Shown: in pieces, positions 34,284-44,096 of the stretch | How positions within the stretch are numbered: position 1 is the first letter of the stretch | Layout of the letters: each line of letters opens with the position of its first letter | NCBI RefSeq assembly: GCF_001424345.1 | Contig: NZ_LMPF01000021.1 | Span: 470,635 to 534,634, forward strand | Source of the DNA: Burkholderia sp. Leaf177 | Lineage (GTDB): Bacteria; Pseudomonadota; Gammaproteobacteria; Burkholderiales; Burkholderiaceae | Direction of reading: 5' to 3' | DNA: 64,000 nt | The notes under the pieces: generated by a model | What the model saw: only the letters and a program-made list of their open reading frames with translations | Databases searched by the model: none | Told to the model about the DNA's origin: nothing | Program-made: the position numbers and the translations under genes

Positions 34284-35297
34284 ATGACACTGACCACACT
34301 GGTCCGACGTTCAATCTTGGCCTGCGCGCTGATCTTTGGCATCGCGGGCATCGCGCAGGCGGCGTCGGGCGATATCGAAAACGCGTATCGCCAGCTTGTT
34401 CAGACGCTTCAACAAAGCCGGAACAGTTCCACTGACACCACCACGCGCGAGCAGATCACCCAAACAGCGAAGAACTTCCAGGACGCGATGCAACGCGACG
34501 GCGGTGCACGACCGGAGCTTACGGCCGACGCGCATAACATCATTGCGTCGTTATCCGATGGAACGTTCAACGCCGCCGCAAGCGTCAATGCGCTTCGCCG
34601 CGATGCAAGAGGCAGCGTGATCGAGAGTGGCAAATGGATTCCGTCGATGCCCGGAAGCCCGATCGCGAATCCCATAGGCACGCATCTGAATCAACAAAGC
34701 GAAGGCGATTGCGTGGGCATTTCTGTAGTCAAAGCGTTTTCGAATACGCAGAGGGGCGCCGCGATCTTGCATCACGCAGTCACCCAAAATTCCGACGGCA
34801 GTTACAACGTAAGCCTGCCGGGAGATCCGTCGAGCGTTTATCGCTTGAATCCAGGCGAGCTCGATCAATTCGGCAGGGGCGACCCGGGCGCAGCGGCGGT
34901 GGTCGGAGCAATGTTCAAATACTTCCACAAGGATCCGAAGCAAGGCGCGTTGCCGACCAACAAGGTCATGGAACTGCTTGCTGGACACGCTGGAGAACAC
35001 GATCGTCTCGCCGATTCACACAGCACGCCCGGCCAGATCACCGCTTACCTGCTGCAACATGCGGACGGCGTCGGCAGCCGTTACGCGATGGTCTTTGGCG
35101 GCAAACCCGCGCGCAATGGCGACTGGTCGCAAGGCGACGGTCACGCGTTCGCGATCGTTCGTATCGACATAGCAAACATGACGCTGACCTACACCAATCC
35201 GTGGAACGAAGCGACCACGCGGACCATCGCGATCAACGATCTCGCGCGGCAGGCGGCGGGAACGTCGGCGGATTTCGAGACGGTGACCTTTCACTGA
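34284..35297 (+). CDS. Secreted calpain-like cysteine peptidase
   Basis: A 337-residue protein with a Sec signal peptide (about 1-26, IAQA-A). Residues 27-110 are helical, possibly a prodomain. The catalytic part has the papain/calpain arrangement: LNQQSEGDCVGISVVKAF with Q137/Q138 as oxyanion residue and Cys143 as nucleophile, GDGHAFAIVRID with His287, and TYTNPWNEA with Asn305 before Pro-Trp. The NPW ending is typical of calpain-type (C2) domains. It would act in the periplasm or outside the cell. Nothing nearby identifies a substrate. Family assignment is from motif order by eye; activity is inferred. Confidence 0.65.
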   Translation: MTLTTLVRRSILACALIFGIAGIAQAASGDIENAYRQLVQTLQQSRNSSTDTTTREQITQTAKNFQDAMQRDGGARPELTADAHNIIASLSDGTFNAAASVNALRRDARGSVIESGKWIPSMPGSPIANPIGTHLNQQSEGDCVGISVVKAFSNTQRGAAILHHAVTQNSDGSYNVSLPGDPSSVYRLNPGELDQFGRGDPGAAAVVGAMFKYFHKDPKQGALPTNKVMELLAGHAGEHDRLADSHSTPGQITAYLLQHADGVGSRYAMVFGGKPARNGDWSQGDGHAFAIVRIDIANMTLTYTNPWNEATTRTIAINDLARQAAGTSADFETVTFH

Positions 35298-35332
35298 CCA
35301 TCTGCTGCCCTTGAAGTCTTACTCGGAACGAG

Positions 35333-37237
35333 TCAAGCGACTGCTCGCATCGCTGTCTTATGGGTAAGCAGCAATTCCCGAACTCGCTTGCCTGACGCCA
35401 TTTCGTTGGACAAGAGCTCGGCTTCCAGCGCGTCCACCGCTGCAGCATGGTCGAGCAAGAGACGCAGAACCTCATCGCTGCATTCGTCGAGCATCGCGGT
35501 CGCTTTCTCGATTGAGCGCTCCATCGACGCAGTCGCAAATGAAGCGGGTAACGCGGAGACACTGAATAGCGTGGCATCTTTGCCGAAGCCGTGACGCGCC
35601 ACCGCATCGAGAGCAAGTCTCGAAGCATGTTCGAGGTCTTGCGCCGCACCCGTCGATGCCTCTCCGAACGCCAGGACTTCCGCTTGGCGGCCTCCGAGCA
35701 GAAGCATTATTTCGCATCTCAGTTCACGCTCGGTGTACAAGCGTTTGTCGAATTCCTTGCTGAGATACGTGGCTCCCAGCGAACCGCCTCGCGGCATGAT
35801 CGTCACATGCTCGACGAGGCCCATGCCAAGAACAGCCCCGACGATAGCGTGCCCTGCTTCATGCCTTGCGATGCGGGTCCGTTCGGTCCCGACCAGCGCG
35901 TGCTCGGCGCCGGTGGATTGACCCATACGGGCCACCTGGATTGCTTCGGTAAAGTGCGCCTGCCCTACATCGGGGGCATTACCGGACCGGGCAATCAACC
36001 CCGCCTGATTCGCTATAAAAGCAATCGATGCAGGCGACATACCCGTGGTCAAGCGCGAAAGTTTTGCGAAATCCACACTGGTGCTCACTCGAGTAAGCCG
36101 CTTGGCGTAATTTTCGAATAGAGACTGCCTATCCGTGACATCAGGCAAAGCCACGTGGATTTGCCGGTCGAAACGACCAGGCCGACGCATGGCATCGTCC
36201 ATTCGTTCAGGAAAATTGGTCGCTGCGATGACAATGACCCCTTCGTTTTTTTCAAAGCCATCGAGCTCCGCAAGTACCTGATTGATGACTCTGTTGCTTT
36301 CGGACTCGCTTGCATCCCCCGATCCGTTCGTGCGCGCGCCGATGCCATCGGCTTCATCAATCCAGATGATGCAAGGACGGTTTGCCCGGGCAAGAGCAAA
36401 CAGATTCTGGGCGCGTTTCACACCAGCACCAAAATATTTGGCGCTGAAATAGCTTCCGGTGATCGATATGAAATTCGCTCCCGTCTCGCCGGCAAGCGCC
36501 TTGGCGAGCATGGTTTTTCCGACTCCCGGCGAGCCAGTCAACAACACGCCGCACGGCGGCCGGATGCCAAGCGAGATAAACGACTTGGGATTCTTCAGGT
36601 ATGAAGTTACATCCGACAACGCGGCCTTCGCTCCGTGCGCGCCGACCACATCCTTGAAAGACAGCTTCGGCGTATCAAGAAGCAGTCTCGCGCCTCGCGA
36701 CTCCTTTCGCATATACATCACAATCCCGGCTATGACTGCCACCGGGAGCAGCAATCCAATCAGCGCTTGAAGTATGTCGAGGGCAAGAAGCCACGCACTC
36801 GTTCCTTTTGCACCCACGCCTCCATCGGGAAGCCAAAGCAGCTTGAACTCGCCATGGTCTTCGTTTTTCAGCGCGTCACTCAGGAGAGTTGTAGCAATGG
36901 TCGCATGGCGGTCAGCCACGAAATATTTTCGTCCGTCGACCGTCGTGACGAGGATGGCCGTCGAGGTCAATCCGATCATCGCGACGTCCTTTCGGCGGAT
37001 GTCCATCGCCAGCGCCGACACGCCGTGCTCGACGCGTCCCCAATCCTGAGGGGCCGTTCTCATCTCCTTTTCCGGGCTGGAGAGTGTCACGTCGTTCGGA
37101 TGCTTTGAGTGGCTGTGAATCCATGCCAGGGCCGCAGCGGCAAGCAGGCACAGGCCAAGCGCGACAGCAAAAGCTCTGAGCCGCATATGCAGCAATTTTT
37201 CGAGGAGTTTCATTTTGGCCGGTGTTTTCTCTTGCAT
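35333..37237 (-). CDS. FtsH-like membrane AAA metalloprotease, divergent paralogue
   Basis: A 634-residue protein. Two membrane helices (about 20-40 and 150-176) flank a periplasmic domain. The AAA module has Walker A GSPGVGKT (235-242), Walker B IIWIDEAD (290-297), pore-loop aromatic F269 in KYFGAGVKRA and second region of homology RRPGRFDRQ (351-359). The M41 protease domain has zinc site HEAGH (459-463) and the third ligand D534 in TGAAQD. All catalytic residues are intact, but the sequence departs from housekeeping FtsH, so a second specialised copy is likely. An alternative start lies at 37213. It is convergent with the secreted peptidase gene, 35 bases apart. Confidence 0.85.
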   Translation of the reverse strand: MQEKTPAKMKLLEKLLHMRLRAFAVALGLCLLAAAALAWIHSHSKHPNDVTLSSPEKEMRTAPQDWGRVEHGVSALAMDIRRKDVAMIGLTSTAILVTTVDGRKYFVADRHATIATTLLSDALKNEDHGEFKLLWLPDGGVGAKGTSAWLLALDILQALIGLLLPVAVIAGIVMYMRKESRGARLLLDTPKLSFKDVVGAHGAKAALSDVTSYLKNPKSFISLGIRPPCGVLLTGSPGVGKTMLAKALAGETGANFISITGSYFSAKYFGAGVKRAQNLFALARANRPCIIWIDEADGIGARTNGSGDASESESNRVINQVLAELDGFEKNEGVIVIAATNFPERMDDAMRRPGRFDRQIHVALPDVTDRQSLFENYAKRLTRVSTSVDFAKLSRLTTGMSPASIAFIANQAGLIARSGNAPDVGQAHFTEAIQVARMGQSTGAEHALVGTERTRIARHEAGHAIVGAVLGMGLVEHVTIMPRGGSLGATYLSKEFDKRLYTERELRCEIMLLLGGRQAEVLAFGEASTGAAQDLEHASRLALDAVARHGFGKDATLFSVSALPASFATASMERSIEKATAMLDECSDEVLRLLLDHAAAVDALEAELLSNEMASGKRVRELLLTHKTAMRAVA

Positions 37238-37387
37238 CGTGCAATGAGCGATTTACGCAAGCGATACGCTCGGCTTGCGTTGTTCCTGCTCAATTTCGCA
37301 TTAACTCGGAAACCTGCCTGTTGGCGAGCGCACGCTTATGTACGAAGATTGCATGCGTTATAGGACCGTTGGCCGCGTATCTGACGC

Positions 37388-37520
37388 ATGCCAAAGGAAG
37401 CGCCTGACAATATCGAACGGCTAATCAATGTGACAGACGATCCGGGTATCAAGGTTGCGTTCGGTTTTCTCACGACACGCGAAAATGCACACCGAAAATC
37501 GTTCGAAAAGGCGTGGCATT
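37388..37520 (+). pseudogene. Remnant of a manganese catalase gene
   Basis: The plus frame reads NIERLINVTDDPGIKVAFGFLTTRENAHRKSFEKAWH, matching the helix of manganese (non-haem) catalases that carries the metal-binding Glu-x-x-His pair (usually LGFLMTREIAHQKSFEKAL). Similarity starts and ends abruptly and the other metal ligands are absent. It is the only recognisable content of the 440-base gap 37238-37680; the rest shows nothing. Confidence 0.6.
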
Positions 37521-37680
37521 TTTATTCATCCGAACTTTCCTCGATTGTCCGTGATAGCCGCTTTTCTTCAACAAAGCCGCTGGTTCGCTCTATCGATATA
37601 ATTTTTGATCATTTGCATTTCGCATGGTCACGGCGTAAGAATGCGTTTTACGCATTCATCGGTAGCCAACCTGCCGGCTC

Positions 37681-38670
37681 ATGGAAATCCGCCAACTTGA
37701 AGCGTTTGCCGCAGTCATGTCAGCCGGAAGCGTTACCGCCGCCGGGCGCCTGCTCGGGCGATCGCAACCGGCGGTATCGCGTTCCATACAGGAACTCGAG
37801 GCTGAAATCGGCTATCCGCTGTTCCAGCGTTTTGGGCCGCGAGTCACGCCTACGCGGCAGGCGTCCGAGCTTTACCAGGACGTGGAACGCACGCTCGCAA
37901 GCCTCAGGCAAGTCAAATCGCGCGCGGAACAGATTGCGCTGCACGCGCCGCCGCCGCTGACTATTGCCGCGACATCCGCACTGGCTGCCGGCCTGGTGCC
38001 TCACGCCCTTGCGCTGCTCAACCTGACTCATACGCTTGAGTCCGTGCATCTGCGCAGCGCCGCGCCCGAGCAGGTTGTCGATGCCGTCCTGAACGGCATG
38101 GTCGATATGGGCGTTTCCAGTTTGCCGCTGGAGCATCGCGGCGTGCTCGTACACTGGATTGGCGAGTCGGCATGCGTGGCCGCCGTGCGCGCCGATGATC
38201 CGCTGGCGAAAGCGCCGAGGATCGCGTTAAGTGATTTCGCCGGCCGCCGTCTCGTGACGATGCAAAACCCCTATCGCCTGCGTCCGCGCCTGGATGCCGC
38301 ATTCGCCCAGGCCGGCGTGCGCACCGCGGGCGTGATCGAGACCAACTCGTCGCTGAATGCGCTCGGCGCGGTGCGCGCGGGACTCGGGCTCGCCGTGCTG
38401 GAGCCCGTGACCGCGCACGGTTTGCCCGTGGAAGGCGTGGTGCTGCGCCCGCTCGATATCCGCATCCCGTTCCTGTTCGGTGTCATCACGCCGGAGTTCC
38501 GGCCGCCGAACGCGGCAACCCTGGCCGCCGCCGATTCGCTGATGCACGCGGCCGCGGAAATCCTCCCCGACTTCGTTCTGCACGACGCCAGCCAGCACGG
38601 TGCGATCCTCCAGGCGCTTTACGGCGAAGCCGACGATACCCTCAATCCGACCGAAGAGCCCGCCACGTGA
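37681..38670 (+). CDS. LysR-family regulator of the downstream monooxygenase/ABC operon
   Basis: A 329-residue LysR protein: helix-turn-helix at 1-60 (IRQLEAFAAVMSAGSVTAAGRLLGRSQPAVSRSIQELEAEIGYPLF) and a periplasmic-binding-protein-like effector domain. Unusually it is the first gene of the same-strand operon, overlapping the monooxygenase gene by four bases, rather than divergent. It therefore probably activates its own transcription when the imported compound is present. Confidence 0.85.
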   Translation: MEIRQLEAFAAVMSAGSVTAAGRLLGRSQPAVSRSIQELEAEIGYPLFQRFGPRVTPTRQASELYQDVERTLASLRQVKSRAEQIALHAPPPLTIAATSALAAGLVPHALALLNLTHTLESVHLRSAAPEQVVDAVLNGMVDMGVSSLPLEHRGVLVHWIGESACVAAVRADDPLAKAPRIALSDFAGRRLVTMQNPYRLRPRLDAAFAQAGVRTAGVIETNSSLNALGAVRAGLGLAVLEPVTAHGLPVEGVVLRPLDIRIPFLFGVITPEFRPPNAATLAAADSLMHAAAEILPDFVLHDASQHGAILQALYGEADDTLNPTEEPAT

Positions 38671-40145
38671 GCCTCGATACCAACGTTGCATCGAATCAGA
38701 TCGAAGGTCTCGCGGCGCTCGAAACGCGGCTCGCGGAAGACCTGTCCTTCCTCGAATTGCCCGCGCGCGAATGGGTGACGGGCAGGACGCACGATGGTCA
38801 CGAAGTGCTGGACGTTGCGGTGATCGGTGGCGGAATGGCGGGGCTGGCGGCATCGGCGGCGTTGAAATTACTGGGCGTGCGCGCGCGAATCTTCGATCGC
38901 TCGCCGCAAGGACTCGAAGGGCCATGGGCCACGACGGCACGCATGGAAACGCTACGCTCACCGAAGCAATTGACCGGGCCTGCACTCGGATTACCCGCGC
39001 TCACTTTTCGCGCATGGTTCGAAGCGCAATTCGGCGCCGACGCGTGGCAGGCGCTCGATAAAATCGATCGGCTGCAATGGATGGACTATCTGGTCTGGTA
39101 CCGCCGCGTGCTTGCGCTCGATGTCCGCAACGGTCACACCATAGACGCCGTGACGCCGCGTGCGGACGGTCTTGTGGTGCTGAGCGTTCGCACGCATGGA
39201 AAACGTTTCGATGTCTTCGCTCGGCGCGTCGTGCTCGCAACCGGTCGCGATGGTCTGGGCGGACCGGCGCTACCCGGTTTTATCGATGGATTGACGCGTT
39301 CGCGTTGGGCGCATTCCTCGGATACGTTTGATTTCCGCACGCTTCGCGGCAAACGCGTGGCGGTTGTCGGCGGTGGATCGTCTGCCATGGACAGCGCGGC
39401 CACCGCGCTCGAAGCGGGCGCTGCAAGCGTCGATCTGCTGATCAGGCGTCACGATCTGCCGCGCGTGAACAAAGGCAAGGGCGCGGGAAATCCGGGCCTC
39501 ACGCACGGCCATCAAACGCTTCCCGACGAATGGAAGTGGAAGATCCGCCATTACATCAACACGGTCCAGGTGCCGCCGCCGCGAGGAAGTACTCTGCGTG
39601 TGTCACGTCATCATCCGAATGTGCGATTCAATCTCGGCAGCCCGGTTTTATCGGTTGAAGAAACAGCCGATGGTCTCGCCATCCACACGCCGAAGGGCAC
39701 GTTCGCGGCCGACTTTTTGATCGTCTCGACGGGCTTCAAAGTGGACTGGAGCGCACGCCCGGAATTCGCTGCGTTCGCGCCGTTCATCCGCACATGGGCC
39801 GACCGATACACCCCGCCTCCTGGCGACGAAGATGCCGAATTGTCCGACTCGCCCGATGTCGGTCCGGCTTTCGAGTTCCTCGAAAAGACGCCGGGGGATT
39901 GCCCGGGGTTATCGAATATTCATTGCTTCTGTTATCCGGCAACGCTCTCGCACGGCGCTGTCTCCGGCGACATTCCCGCGATCAGCACGGGCGCAAAACG
40001 TCTTGCGCAAGGCATTGCGAGCTTGCTGTACGCCGAGGACGTGGAGCAGCATTACGCGGCGCTCGAAGCGTACGCGGAGCCCGAGCTTTTCGGCGATGAA
40101 TTCACGCCCGCCAACGCGCCGCCACAGTATGCGGAGGGCCAATGA
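38667..40145 (+). CDS. Flavin-containing monooxygenase-like oxidoreductase
   Basis: A 492-residue enzyme with an FAD motif VIGGGMAGLAASAALKLLG at about 52-70, an FMO-like WAHSSDTFDF segment and a second dinucleotide motif VVGGGSSAMDSAATALEAGA for NADPH. This domain order is that of class B flavin monooxygenases, which oxygenate sulphur, nitrogen or carbonyl groups. It is coupled by four-base overlaps to the LysR gene before and the ABC permease gene after, suggesting oxidation of the compound imported by that transporter. Substrate unknown. Confidence 0.8.
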   Translation: MSLDTNVASNQIEGLAALETRLAEDLSFLELPAREWVTGRTHDGHEVLDVAVIGGGMAGLAASAALKLLGVRARIFDRSPQGLEGPWATTARMETLRSPKQLTGPALGLPALTFRAWFEAQFGADAWQALDKIDRLQWMDYLVWYRRVLALDVRNGHTIDAVTPRADGLVVLSVRTHGKRFDVFARRVVLATGRDGLGGPALPGFIDGLTRSRWAHSSDTFDFRTLRGKRVAVVGGGSSAMDSAATALEAGAASVDLLIRRHDLPRVNKGKGAGNPGLTHGHQTLPDEWKWKIRHYINTVQVPPPRGSTLRVSRHHPNVRFNLGSPVLSVEETADGLAIHTPKGTFAADFLIVSTGFKVDWSARPEFAAFAPFIRTWADRYTPPPGDEDAELSDSPDVGPAFEFLEKTPGDCPGLSNIHCFCYPATLSHGAVSGDIPAISTGAKRLAQGIASLLYAEDVEQHYAALEAYAEPELFGDEFTPANAPPQYAEGQ

Positions 40146-41116
40146 GCGGCTGGCTGCTTCGCCGCGTCGCACAGGCGGCGTTCGTGGTGTTGCTGATGAC
40201 GCTGATTGTGTTCATCGGCTTGCACGCGATCGGCAATCCTATCGACATCCTCATAGGACAGGATGTCGATCAGGTCGACCGCGCGCGGATCATCGCGCGG
40301 CTTGGTCTCGATCAACCGCTCTGGAAGCAATACCTCGCGTTCCTCGCAAACGCCATGCACGGCGATCTCGGCAATAGCTTCGTCTATAACGAGCCCGCAA
40401 TCCGGCTGATCCTGCAACGTCTTCCAGCGACGCTCGAACTGGCGGTATCGGCTCTGCTGCTGGCACTCGTGATTGGTATTCCGCTCGGGCTTTTTGCGGG
40501 TTTGCATCCGCGCAATCCGCTTTCGAAGATGCTGATGACGGGCAGCATTGTCGGCTTCTCGTTGCCCACGTTCTGGGTCGGCCTCATGCTGATCATGCTC
40601 TTCAGCGTGAAGCTTGGCTGGCTGCCCGCAAGCGGACGCGGCGCGACCGCGAGCCTCTTCGGCGTGCAATGGTCATGGCTCACCATCGACGGTTTGCGCC
40701 ATCTGATTTTGCCCGCACTGAACCTCTCGCTCTTCAAGGTATCGCTCGTGTTGCGGCTCACGAGTGCCGGCGTGCGCGAAGTCACGCCCATGGAACACGT
40801 GCGATTTGCACGCGCCAAGGGGTTGTCGCCGATGCGTGTGGTGCTCGTGCATATCTTGCGCAATACGCTTATTCCGCTCGTCACGGTGATTGGACTGGAG
40901 TTTGGTTCGACCATCGCATTCGCGGTCGTGACGGAGACCGTGTTCTCGTGGCCGGGCGCGGGCAAGCTGATTCTCGACAGCATCAACGCACTCGACCGGC
41001 CTGTGATTCTTTCGTATTTGATCGTGGTCGTGTGTTTGTTCGTCACGCTGAACCTGCTGGTCGATATCCTCTACAAATTCCTCGATCCGCGCGTGCGGCT
41101 GGAGGGCGCGCGATGA
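40142..41116 (+). CDS. ABC transporter permease, DppB/OppB type
   Basis: A 324-residue permease with about six membrane helices. It has the N-terminal pattern GWLLRRVAQAAFVVLLMTLIVF, the DppB-type GDLGNSF segment and the EAA loop EVTPMEHVRFARAKGLSPMRVVLVHILRN that contacts the ATPases. One half of the membrane channel of a peptide/opine/nickel-type importer. The start overlaps the monooxygenase stop (ATGA). Confidence 0.9.
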   Translation: MSGWLLRRVAQAAFVVLLMTLIVFIGLHAIGNPIDILIGQDVDQVDRARIIARLGLDQPLWKQYLAFLANAMHGDLGNSFVYNEPAIRLILQRLPATLELAVSALLLALVIGIPLGLFAGLHPRNPLSKMLMTGSIVGFSLPTFWVGLMLIMLFSVKLGWLPASGRGATASLFGVQWSWLTIDGLRHLILPALNLSLFKVSLVLRLTSAGVREVTPMEHVRFARAKGLSPMRVVLVHILRNTLIPLVTVIGLEFGSTIAFAVVTETVFSWPGAGKLILDSINALDRPVILSYLIVVVCLFVTLNLLVDILYKFLDPRVRLEGAR

Positions 41117-42030
41117 GCACGACGCCTTTGACCACGCGTGCTACGCCTAAGAAGCGCCGTTCTCCATGGCGTCAACTCGTGGCGGATTTCGCGCGCTCGC
41201 CGGTCGCGCTGGGCGCGTTGATCGTTGCGGTCCTGCTGATGCTCGCGGCAATTTTCGCGCCGTACATCGCGCCGCAAAATCCCTACGATCTGCTGCAACT
41301 CGATGTCCTCGATGCACGCCTTCCGCCCGGCTCCATGAACAGCGCCGGCACGCATTCATACTGGCTCGGCACCGACGGCCAGGGGCGCGATCTTTATTCG
41401 GCGATGCTCTACGGCTTGCGCCTGAGCTTGTCGGTTGGTCTCGGCTCGGCGATCATCGCAGGCGTGGTCGGTACGGTGTTCGGCTTGATCGCGGCGTACG
41501 CGGGCGGCAAGGTCGATAGCCTCATCATGCGGCTTGTCGACTTGCTGCTCGCCTTCCCGTCCATCCTCGTCGCAATGATGCTGCTCGCGTTCCTCGGCAA
41601 GAGCGTGACGAACGTCGTGCTTACGCTGGTGCTGATCGAGTGGGCCTACTACGCACGCACGGCGCGCGCGCAGGCATTGGTCGAGGCGCGGCGCGAATAC
41701 GTGGAAGCGGCGCGCAGTCTTGCGATCCCGAACTGGCGCATCGTGCTGATTCATATGCTGCCGAACTGCCTGCCGCCGCTGATCGTCGTGGGCACGCTGC
41801 AAGTCGCGCGCGCGATCACGCTGGAAGCAACGCTCTCGTTCCTTGGCCTCGGCGTGCCGATCACGGAGCCATCGCTCGGGCTGCTGATTGCCAACGGCTA
41901 CCAGACCATGCTCTCGGGCGAATACTGGACGAGCGTGTATCCGGGACTTGCGCTGCTCGCCATTCTTGTATCGATCAATATGGTCGGCGACCGGCTGCGC
42001 GAGTTGCTCAATCCGAGGTTCGTGAAATGA
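41113..42030 (+). CDS. ABC transporter permease, DppC/OppC type
   Basis: A 305-residue permease. It carries the OppC N-terminal domain (LVADFARSPVALGALIVAVLLMLAAIFAPYIAP), the LGTDGQGRDLYSAMLYGLRLSL segment and the EAA loop EARREYVEAARSLAIPNWRIVLIHMLPN. The ATG at 41113 overlaps the DppB stop by four bases; the long frame upstream is a shadow. It forms a heterodimeric channel with the preceding permease. Confidence 0.9.
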   Translation: MSTTPLTTRATPKKRRSPWRQLVADFARSPVALGALIVAVLLMLAAIFAPYIAPQNPYDLLQLDVLDARLPPGSMNSAGTHSYWLGTDGQGRDLYSAMLYGLRLSLSVGLGSAIIAGVVGTVFGLIAAYAGGKVDSLIMRLVDLLLAFPSILVAMMLLAFLGKSVTNVVLTLVLIEWAYYARTARAQALVEARREYVEAARSLAIPNWRIVLIHMLPNCLPPLIVVGTLQVARAITLEATLSFLGLGVPITEPSLGLLIANGYQTMLSGEYWTSVYPGLALLAILVSINMVGDRLRELLNPRFVK

Positions 42031-43064
42031 GCGGCTCGTCCATTCATACCTCCGACACCACGCTCGAAGTCCGCGGGCTGAAGACGCGTTTTTTCACGCG
42101 CGAAGGCGAGTTACCAGCCGTCGAAGATGTATCGCTGACGCTTGGACGCGGACGCGTGCTGGGTCTTGTCGGGGAATCGGGATCGGGGAAATCGGTGACG
42201 GGTTTTTCGATCATGGGTTTGATCGATGCACCCGGCCGCGTGGTTGGCGGTGAGATCCTTTTCAAGGGCAGGAACATTGTCGGTTTGGCGGAAGCCGAGA
42301 TGCGGCGTCTGCGCGGCAGCCGCATTGCGATGGTGTTCCAGGACCCGATGTCCACGCTCAATCCGGTGCAACGCGTCGACGCGCAGATGATCGAAGCAGT
42401 GCGCGCGCATAAGAACGTGAGCCGGGGCGCGGCGCGTGAACAAGCGAGTGAAGCGCTCGCGGCAATGGGCATCGCCAGTCCTGATGAGCGGCTGCGCGCG
42501 TATCCGCATCAGTTGTCGGGCGGCATGCGCCAGCGCGTGGCGATCGCGATTGCAATGCTGCACAAGCCGGATCTGATCATCGCCGATGAACCCACGACCG
42601 CGCTCGACGTCACCATCCAGGCGCAAATCTTGTCCGAGGTGCAGGCGCTGGTGCGCACGCAAGGAACGTCGCTGATATGGATCACGCATGATCTATCCGT
42701 GGTCGCCGGTCTTGCCGATGACATCGCCGTGATGTATGCCGGACGGATTGTCGAGCAAGGCACCGTCGATGCGGTGCTCGATCATCCGCAGCATCCGTAC
42801 ACCGCAGGATTGATCGATAGTTTGCCGAGCCTCAATACGCGCCATGGACGGCTTGCGCAGATTGCGGGCATCACGCCCGACTTGCGCGCATTGCCGCCGG
42901 GTTGTGCGTTCGCGCCGCGCTGCACCCGCGCGACGTCCATCTGCGCCACGCCGCCGGCGCTCGGTCCGTCGCCTGCCGCGAAAGCGTCGGAACATGGCAC
43001 GCATCTCGTGCGCTGCTTCCATCCGGGCCGTCGTGCCGATCTGCCCACGGAGGCCACCGCATGA
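42027..43064 (+). CDS. ABC transporter ATPase, DppD/OppD type
   Basis: A 345-residue ATPase: Walker [11 protein letters not shown]-loop [11 protein letters not shown], signature [12 protein letters not shown], Walker [14 protein letters not shown]. The C-terminal oligopeptide-transporter domain has four cysteines (GCAFAPRC...SICAT...VRCF) that form an iron-sulphur or structural site in this family. Overlaps its neighbours by four bases on both sides. Confidence 0.9.
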   Translation: MSGSSIHTSDTTLEVRGLKTRFFTREGELPAVEDVSLTLGRGRVLGLVGESGSGKSVTGFSIMGLIDAPGRVVGGEILFKGRNIVGLAEAEMRRLRGSRIAMVFQDPMSTLNPVQRVDAQMIEAVRAHKNVSRGAAREQASEALAAMGIASPDERLRAYPHQLSGGMRQRVAIAIAMLHKPDLIIADEPTTALDVTIQAQILSEVQALVRTQGTSLIWITHDLSVVAGLADDIAVMYAGRIVEQGTVDAVLDHPQHPYTAGLIDSLPSLNTRHGRLAQIAGITPDLRALPPGCAFAPRCTRATSICATPPALGPSPAAKASEHGTHLVRCFHPGRRADLPTEATA

Positions 43065-44056
43065 GCCTCATAGAACTGCGCGGCATCAGCCAGCGCTTCG
43101 GCGAACGCGACGACAACGCCGCCGCACGCTGGCTTCGCGATCGGAAATTCCTCGCGCCACATGCCGTCACGCGCGCGGTAGATCACGTCGATCTGGTGAT
43201 ACAACCCGGCGAAGTAGTGGGTCTGGTCGGCGAATCGGGTTGCGGAAAATCCACGCTCGGCCGTATTGTTTCGGGCCTGATCGCGCCGACGGAAGGCGAC
43301 GTGCTGGTCGAAGGCCACGACCGCGAATCGATGTCGGCCGATGCACTCCGCGCTGCAAGACTCGCGATTCAGATGATCTTCCAGGATCCGTATTCGAGCC
43401 TGAATCCGAGGCGGCGCGTTCGCGACATAGTGGGTGAGGCGCCGCTGATCCACGGCATGGTGGAGCGTGCCGGCCTCGATGAATATGTCGCGGCGCAATT
43501 GAAACGCGCGGGTCTCGATCCGTCGCTTGCGGACAGATATCCGCACGAATTCAGCGGCGGTCAGCGCCAGCGTATTGGCATTGCGCGGGCGCTTGCCGTC
43601 AATCCGACCATGCTCGTTTGCGATGAAGCGGTCGCGGCGCTGGATGTATCGATACAAGCGCAGATCCTGAACCTCTTCATGGATCTGCGCGAACAACTCA
43701 ACCTCACGTACCTCTTCATCAGCCACGATCTCGGCGTGGTCGAACAGTTATCCGATCGCGTGGTGATCATGTATCTCGGGCGTGTTGTCGAGAGCGCGCC
43801 GGTGGAAGAGATATTCCGGCGTCCGAACCATCCGTACACGCAAACATTGCTGGCGGAAATTCCTCGTATCGATGCACGCAAGAAACATTTCACCGCCATT
43901 CGCGGCGAGATGCCGAGTCCGCTCGCGCCGCCGTCCGGTTGTCATTTTCATCCGCGATGTCCGCACGCCATGCCGCGTTGCAAGACCGAAGTTCCGAGCT
44001 TGCGCGGTATTGCCATTGAACATGTCAGCGCCTGTCATCTGAACGACGCTCATTGA
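43061..44056 (+). CDS. ABC transporter ATPase, DppF/OppF type
   Basis: A 331-residue ATPase: Walker [24 protein letters not shown], signature [28 protein letters not shown], and the C-terminal cysteine-containing domain (GCHFHPRC...PRC...ACHL). The Walker B follow-up reads DEAVAALD instead of the usual DEPVSALD. It pairs with the preceding DppD-like ATPase to energise import. Confidence 0.9.
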   Translation: MSLIELRGISQRFGERDDNAAARWLRDRKFLAPHAVTRAVDHVDLVIQPGEVVGLVGESGCGKSTLGRIVSGLIAPTEGDVLVEGHDRESMSADALRAARLAIQMIFQDPYSSLNPRRRVRDIVGEAPLIHGMVERAGLDEYVAAQLKRAGLDPSLADRYPHEFSGGQRQRIGIARALAVNPTMLVCDEAVAALDVSIQAQILNLFMDLREQLNLTYLFISHDLGVVEQLSDRVVIMYLGRVVESAPVEEIFRRPNHPYTQTLLAEIPRIDARKKHFTAIRGEMPSPLAPPSGCHFHPRCPHAMPRCKTEVPSLRGIAIEHVSACHLNDAH

Positions 44057-44096
44057 CTCTTCAATCCAGAACACATTTATAAAAAGGAATTGCATC

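Noticed and set aside
33920..34351. 143-codon minus-strand ORF between the hypothetical gene and the secreted peptidase
   Set aside because: Its first third is antisense to the peptidase signal peptide and it has no ribosome site; only a short middle part looks protein-like. Mentioned in the gap entry instead.
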